Under the pieces are notes generated by a model. It saw only the letters and a list, made by a program, of their open reading frames with translations, made no database searches and was not told where the DNA came from. This document shows, in pieces, positions 6,807 through 8,937 of a stretch of 8,937 nucleotides of DNA (position 1 is its first letter; every line of letters begins with the position of its first letter). A program made the translations under genes and the position numbers. This DNA comes from Thioalkalivibrio sp. (lineage in GTDB: Bacteria > Pseudomonadota > Gammaproteobacteria > Ectothiorhodospirales > Ectothiorhodospiraceae). The stretch covers positions 1 through 8,937 of the forward strand of contig SKNJ01000305.1 in assembly GCA_007120575.1 (NCBI GenBank). Direction: 5' to 3'.

Positions 6807-6895
6807 CCCCGCGTCCACGCGGGAGGTGTTGATGCTTCCGTAACAATCCGGCGGGCCCGTCCGGGCCGGTCCCGCCGTGGAGGAGGAGAACAACA

Positions 6896-7042
6896 ATGAC
6901 CTTGCTGGCGTGGATCATGTTTGCATTGGCGATGATTCTGGTCCCAATCTCGGTATGGGCCAGCCTCGCGATGCTGGGAATCTGTGCGGGATGTGCGATT
7001 ATTCGCGACTGGCGCAAGGAACGTGCATTGTCCGGGCGTTAA
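6896..7042 (+). CDS. 48-residue hydrophobic membrane protein
   Basis: A short frame opens with ATG at 6896, 7 bases after an excellent AGGAGGAG (6881-6888), and ends with TAA at 7040-7042. It encodes 48 residues: a long hydrophobic stretch (about 3-36, with tryptophans and two cysteines in CAGC, residues 30-33) and a short basic tail (RDWRKERALSGR). The positive-inside rule puts the basic C-terminus in the cytoplasm. It lies 89 bp after the dynamin-like gene and may be a small partner or regulator of it. The strong ribosome binding site and clean membrane-protein composition support translation, though no family is recognised. Confidence 0.7.
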   Translation: MTLLAWIMFALAMILVPISVWASLAMLGICAGCAIIRDWRKERALSGR

Positions 7043-7174
7043 GCGCCGGAGCTTGACGGGCAGGGCCGGACGACCTCCGGCGGTCGGTCCGTCAGTGGTA
7101 ACGGGGGAACGCGTTGCATGCAGGGGGCATGTGACACGGGCCCTTTTTTGCAATCACCAAAGGAGAGGACACCA

Positions 7175-7648
7175 ATGAGCGACGAACAAAAGAAGATGGC
7201 CATCATCGCAACCAAGGGCAGCCTGGACTGGGGGTATCCCCCGTTTATTCTGGCGTCCACGGCAGCGGCTCTGGGATACGACTGCGAGGTGTTCTTCACC
7301 TTCTACGGTCTGCAACTGCTGCGCAAGAAGATGGATCTGCAGGTCACCTCGCTGGGCAACCCCGGCATGCCGATGCCGATGCCCATGCCGGTGCTGCTGC
7401 AGGCGCTTCCGGGCATGCAGAAGATGATGACCGTGATGATGAAGAACAAGATGAAGGCGAAGGGCGTATCCAGCCTGGAAGACCTGCGCGAACTGTGCCT
7501 GGAGGCGGAAGTACGCATGGTCGCTTGCCAGATGACGGTCGATCTGTTCGACATGGATACCAGCGAGTTTATCGACGGGGTCGAGTACGCGGGTGCCGCG
7601 GCGTTCTTCGAATTCGCCGGCGAATCCGATATCTGCCTGTTCATCTGA
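7175..7648 (+). CDS. DsrE2-like sulfur-carrier protein (DsrE/DsrF family)
   Basis: I start at ATG 7175 (157 residues), with AGGAGAG at 7161-7167; an in-frame ATG at 7118 lacks a site. The N-terminal MAIIATKGSLDWGYPPFILAS opens a Rossmann-like DsrE fold. FFTFYGLQLLRKK and the hydrophobic Met/Pro stretch GNPGMPMPMPMPV (61-73) are typical of the DsrE2 branch, as are the RMVACQMTVDLFDM segment with the candidate persulfide cysteine C118 and the GVEYAGAAAFFEFA end. C154 near the C-terminus could be a second redox residue; C37 and C108 are also present. DsrE2 proteins pass persulfide sulfur with rhodanese and TusA toward cytoplasmic oxidation; those two partners are not in this window. A double hairpin and terminator follow, and the gene may be monocistronic or end the upstream operon. 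Confidence 0.88.
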   Translation: MSDEQKKMAIIATKGSLDWGYPPFILASTAAALGYDCEVFFTFYGLQLLRKKMDLQVTSLGNPGMPMPMPMPVLLQALPGMQKMMTVMMKNKMKAKGVSSLEDLRELCLEAEVRMVACQMTVDLFDMDTSEFIDGVEYAGAAAFFEFAGESDICLFI

Positions 7649-7658
7649 ACCGGATCCC

Positions 7659-7680
7659 GGCGCCGGCGGCGGCCGGCGCC
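7659..7680. other. Perfect GC-rich hairpin after the DsrE2-like gene
   Basis: ggcgccgg (7659-7666) and ccggcgcc (7673-7680) form a perfect 8-bp stem around cggcgg, starting 10 bases after the stop codon. No T-run follows directly. It may protect the mRNA 3' end or work together with the terminator 5 bases further on. Confidence 0.6.
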
Positions 7681-7684
7681 CGTG

Positions 7685-7723
7685 CCCCGTCTCCCGTGCT
7701 GGTTTCCGGGGGCGGGGTTTTTT
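7685..7723 (+). terminator. Intrinsic terminator after the DsrE2-like gene
   Basis: ccccgtctcc (7685-7694) pairs with gggggcgggg (7708-7717), a 10-bp stem with two G-T wobbles and a 13-base loop, followed by six T residues (7718-7723). It should separate the DsrE2-like gene from the TspO gene. Confidence 0.85.
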
Positions 7724-7781
7724 GTGTGCGCAACCCCGGTTGCGGTGTTCCGGGGACGCGGGTCGGCCGGAGGAGAGCCCC

Positions 7782-8291
7782 ATGAAGCCAATCGACTCCC
7801 ATGGGCGTGCCCACCGGCCGTTCGCGGTCGACATGCTGGCCCTGATTGCGTGGCTGGTACTGGTATTTGCCGTGGCGGCGCTGGGGGGCTGGGTGACCAG
7901 CCTGTCGGTGGGCGACTGGTATGCCGCGCTGGCACGTCCCCCACTGAATCCGCCCGACGTGGTGTTCGGCCCGGTCTGGTCCGTTCTGTTCGGGCTGATG
8001 GGTCTGGCTGGGTGGCACGTCTGGCGGCGGGTCGGCCTGACCGGTGCCCCGATCGCGATGGGTCTGTTCCTGGCCCAACTTGTGCTGAACCTGGGATGGT
8101 CTGTGCTGTTCTTCGGCCTGCAGCGCCCGGATCTGGCGCTGGTCGAGATCCTGATCCTGTGGCTGCTGATCCTGGCCACCGTAATGGCCTTCTGGCGCAT
8201 CGACCGGATCGCCGGGGCGCTGCTGATTCCGTATCTTCTCTGGGTTGGCTTCGCGATCTACCTCAACGCTGGAATCGTCTGGCTGAACTGA
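7782..8291 (+). CDS. TspO/MBR (CrtK) family membrane protein
   Basis: The start at ATG 7782 (169 residues) follows GGAGGA at 7769-7774; the frame is open further upstream, across the terminator, but that part is not coding. Five membrane segments are visible (about 17-38, 62-82, 91-112, 118-137 and 146-166). Family signatures are present: WYAALARPPLNPPDVVFGPVW (46-66), where the first tryptophan and prolines line the ligand pocket, LNLGWSVLFFGL (102-113) and PYLLWVGFAIYLN (150-162). TspO proteins bind porphyrins and other ligands and in bacteria influence tetrapyrrole levels, pigment gene expression or stress responses. It lies between a terminator and a 253-bp gap, so it is probably its own transcript. 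The family call is secure; the ligand here is unknown. The N-terminus is somewhat longer than in short homologues. Confidence 0.93.
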   Translation: MKPIDSHGRAHRPFAVDMLALIAWLVLVFAVAALGGWVTSLSVGDWYAALARPPLNPPDVVFGPVWSVLFGLMGLAGWHVWRRVGLTGAPIAMGLFLAQLVLNLGWSVLFFGLQRPDLALVEILILWLLILATVMAFWRIDRIAGALLIPYLLWVGFAIYLNAGIVWLN

Positions 8292-8335
8292 ATCCGCCAC
8301 ACGCGGGCACAGCGTGCCGTGACGCGACACCTCGA

Positions 8336-8373
8336 ACGCCGGCTTCCCCCACACGTTCTTCCGAAGCCGGTGT
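8336..8373. other. Hairpin in the TspO-GAPDH intergenic region
   Basis: acgccggcttc (8336-8346) and gaagccggtgt (8363-8373) form an 11-bp stem with one G-T pair and a 16-base loop. It has no T-run, so it is at best a weak terminator of the TspO gene or a regulatory structure. The rest of the 253-bp gap (8292-8544) shows no coding potential I trust; a TATCCT at 8512-8517 could be a -10 element but has no well-spaced -35 partner. Confidence 0.45.
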
Positions 8374-8544
8374 CCCGATCGCTTCCGTGGGCGCAGGGCG
8401 CGAACACCGGGGGGCTGCCGCGGCGCGGGAGATCCCCGGATCTGCGTTTCGCCGCGGTCGGGACGAGGCGCAAGGCGCGGGTACTGTCATGCGGCTGTCA
8501 CTCGGGCGGGGTATCCTGACGCGATTTTTCGCGGGAGGGACTCC

Positions 8545-8937
8545 ATGGCGGTACGTGTCGGGATTAACGGGATGGGGCGGATTGGTCGGCTGGCGCTGCG
8601 CGCGGCATGGGACCGGGACGACATCGAGATCGTGCATCTGAACGAGGTCGCGGCCGACGGGGCCGTCACCGGCCACCTGCTGGAGTTCGACTCGGTGCAC
8701 GGGCGCTGGGGTCGCGAGCCCGAGGCCCAAGCGGACCGGATCCGGATCGAAGGGCGCGAGCTGCGCCACACGAGCCTGATCGAGCCGGGGCAGGTGCCGT
8801 GGGGCGAGTCGGACGTGGACCTCGTGATCGATGCCACTGGCGCGTTCCGCACCATGGACACGCTGGAGCCGCATTTCACCCGGGGCGCGAAGCGCGTGGT
8901 GGTCGCGGCGCCGGTGAAGGATGAGCGCGCGCTGAAC
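8545..8937 (+). CDS. Glyceraldehyde-3-phosphate dehydrogenase, N-terminal part, probably the ArsJ-associated subtype
   Basis: The first 131 residues are present; the window ends before the catalytic cysteine. The NAD-binding Rossmann motif is VGINGMGRIGRLALRA (5-20), with the N33 region (HLNEVAADG) after the second strand and the SVHGRW signature at 50-55. Ordinary glycolytic enzymes usually read YLLKYDSVHGRF and ISAPAK. Here the matching stretches are HLLEFDSVHGRW (44-55) and VVVAAPVKDERALN (118-131), which I recall as typical of the GAPDH encoded beside arsJ. That enzyme makes 1-arseno-3-phosphoglycerate from arsenate and glyceraldehyde 3-phosphate, and ArsJ exports it. GGGAGG at 8533-8538 supports the start. 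The dehydrogenase call is firm; the arsenic link rests on motif memory and needs the downstream gene. A plain gapA for central carbon metabolism is the alternative. Confidence 0.92.
   Translation, partial: MAVRVGINGMGRIGRLALRAAWDRDDIEIVHLNEVAADGAVTGHLLEFDSVHGRWGREPEAQADRIRIEGRELRHTSLIEPGQVPWGESDVDLVIDATGAFRTMDTLEPHFTRGAKRVVVAAPVKDERALN

Noticed and set aside
5718..6896. A 392-residue - strand open frame opposite the dynamin-like GTPase
   Set aside because: The + strand has all G motifs in order. High GC content keeps the opposite frame open by chance.
7121..7149. Possible terminator or attenuator before the DsrE2-like gene
   Set aside because: A run of six T residues is present, but the stem before it has only four solid base pairs plus wobble pairs. 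It is too weak to call.
8484..8517. Sigma-70 promoter for the GAPDH gene
   Set aside because: TATCCT at 8512 is a fair -10 match, but the CTGTCA candidates upstream lie at spacings of 11 and 22, both outside the usual range.

Overview
The window is GC-rich and gene-dense, and every gene I can support reads on the + strand. The gene content points to a chemolithotrophic or phototrophic sulfur-oxidising gammaproteobacterium: exported Gly/Tyr-rich proteins of the sulfur globule type, a DsrE2-type sulfur-carrier protein and a DUF302 protein. A haloalkaliphilic Thioalkalivibrio-like member of the Ectothiorhodospiraceae is my best guess. That placement is inference from gene content and composition; no rRNA or other taxonomic marker is present.

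Layout. (1) 1-503: the 3' end of a gene for a basic Lys/Thr/Gly/Ala-rich protein, opening with a perfect 15-bp tandem repeat. (2) 535-2255: three exported proteins, namely two clear sulfur-globule-type proteins (535-1218 and 1809-2255) around a smaller Pro/Gly/Tyr-rich secreted protein (1293-1727), closed by a strong intrinsic terminator (2271-2301). (3) 2308-2353: a long imperfect palindrome. (4) 2367-7042: a run of short-spaced genes, most with good Shine-Dalgarno sites: a ParA-like ATPase, a membrane-anchored TPR protein, a DUF302 protein, a membrane-anchored coiled-coil protein, a dynamin-like GTPase with two membrane segments, and a 48-residue hydrophobic protein. (5) 7175-7648: a DsrE2-like protein followed by a double hairpin and terminator. 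(6) 7782-8291: a TspO/MBR membrane protein. (7) 8545-end: the start of a glyceraldehyde-3-phosphate dehydrogenase whose sequence looks like the subtype linked to the arsenate-detoxifying exporter ArsJ.

How it may fit together. Family knowledge supports the globule proteins as envelope proteins of stored sulfur in the periplasm, and DsrE2 as a cytoplasmic or membrane-associated persulfide carrier. The genes between them are the kinds of protein that position or shape cellular structures: a ParA ATPase, a dynamin-like GTPase, and TPR and coiled-coil membrane anchors. I infer, without direct proof, that 535-7648 may be a locus for making, placing and emptying sulfur globules. The TspO and GAPDH genes after the terminator look like separate units.
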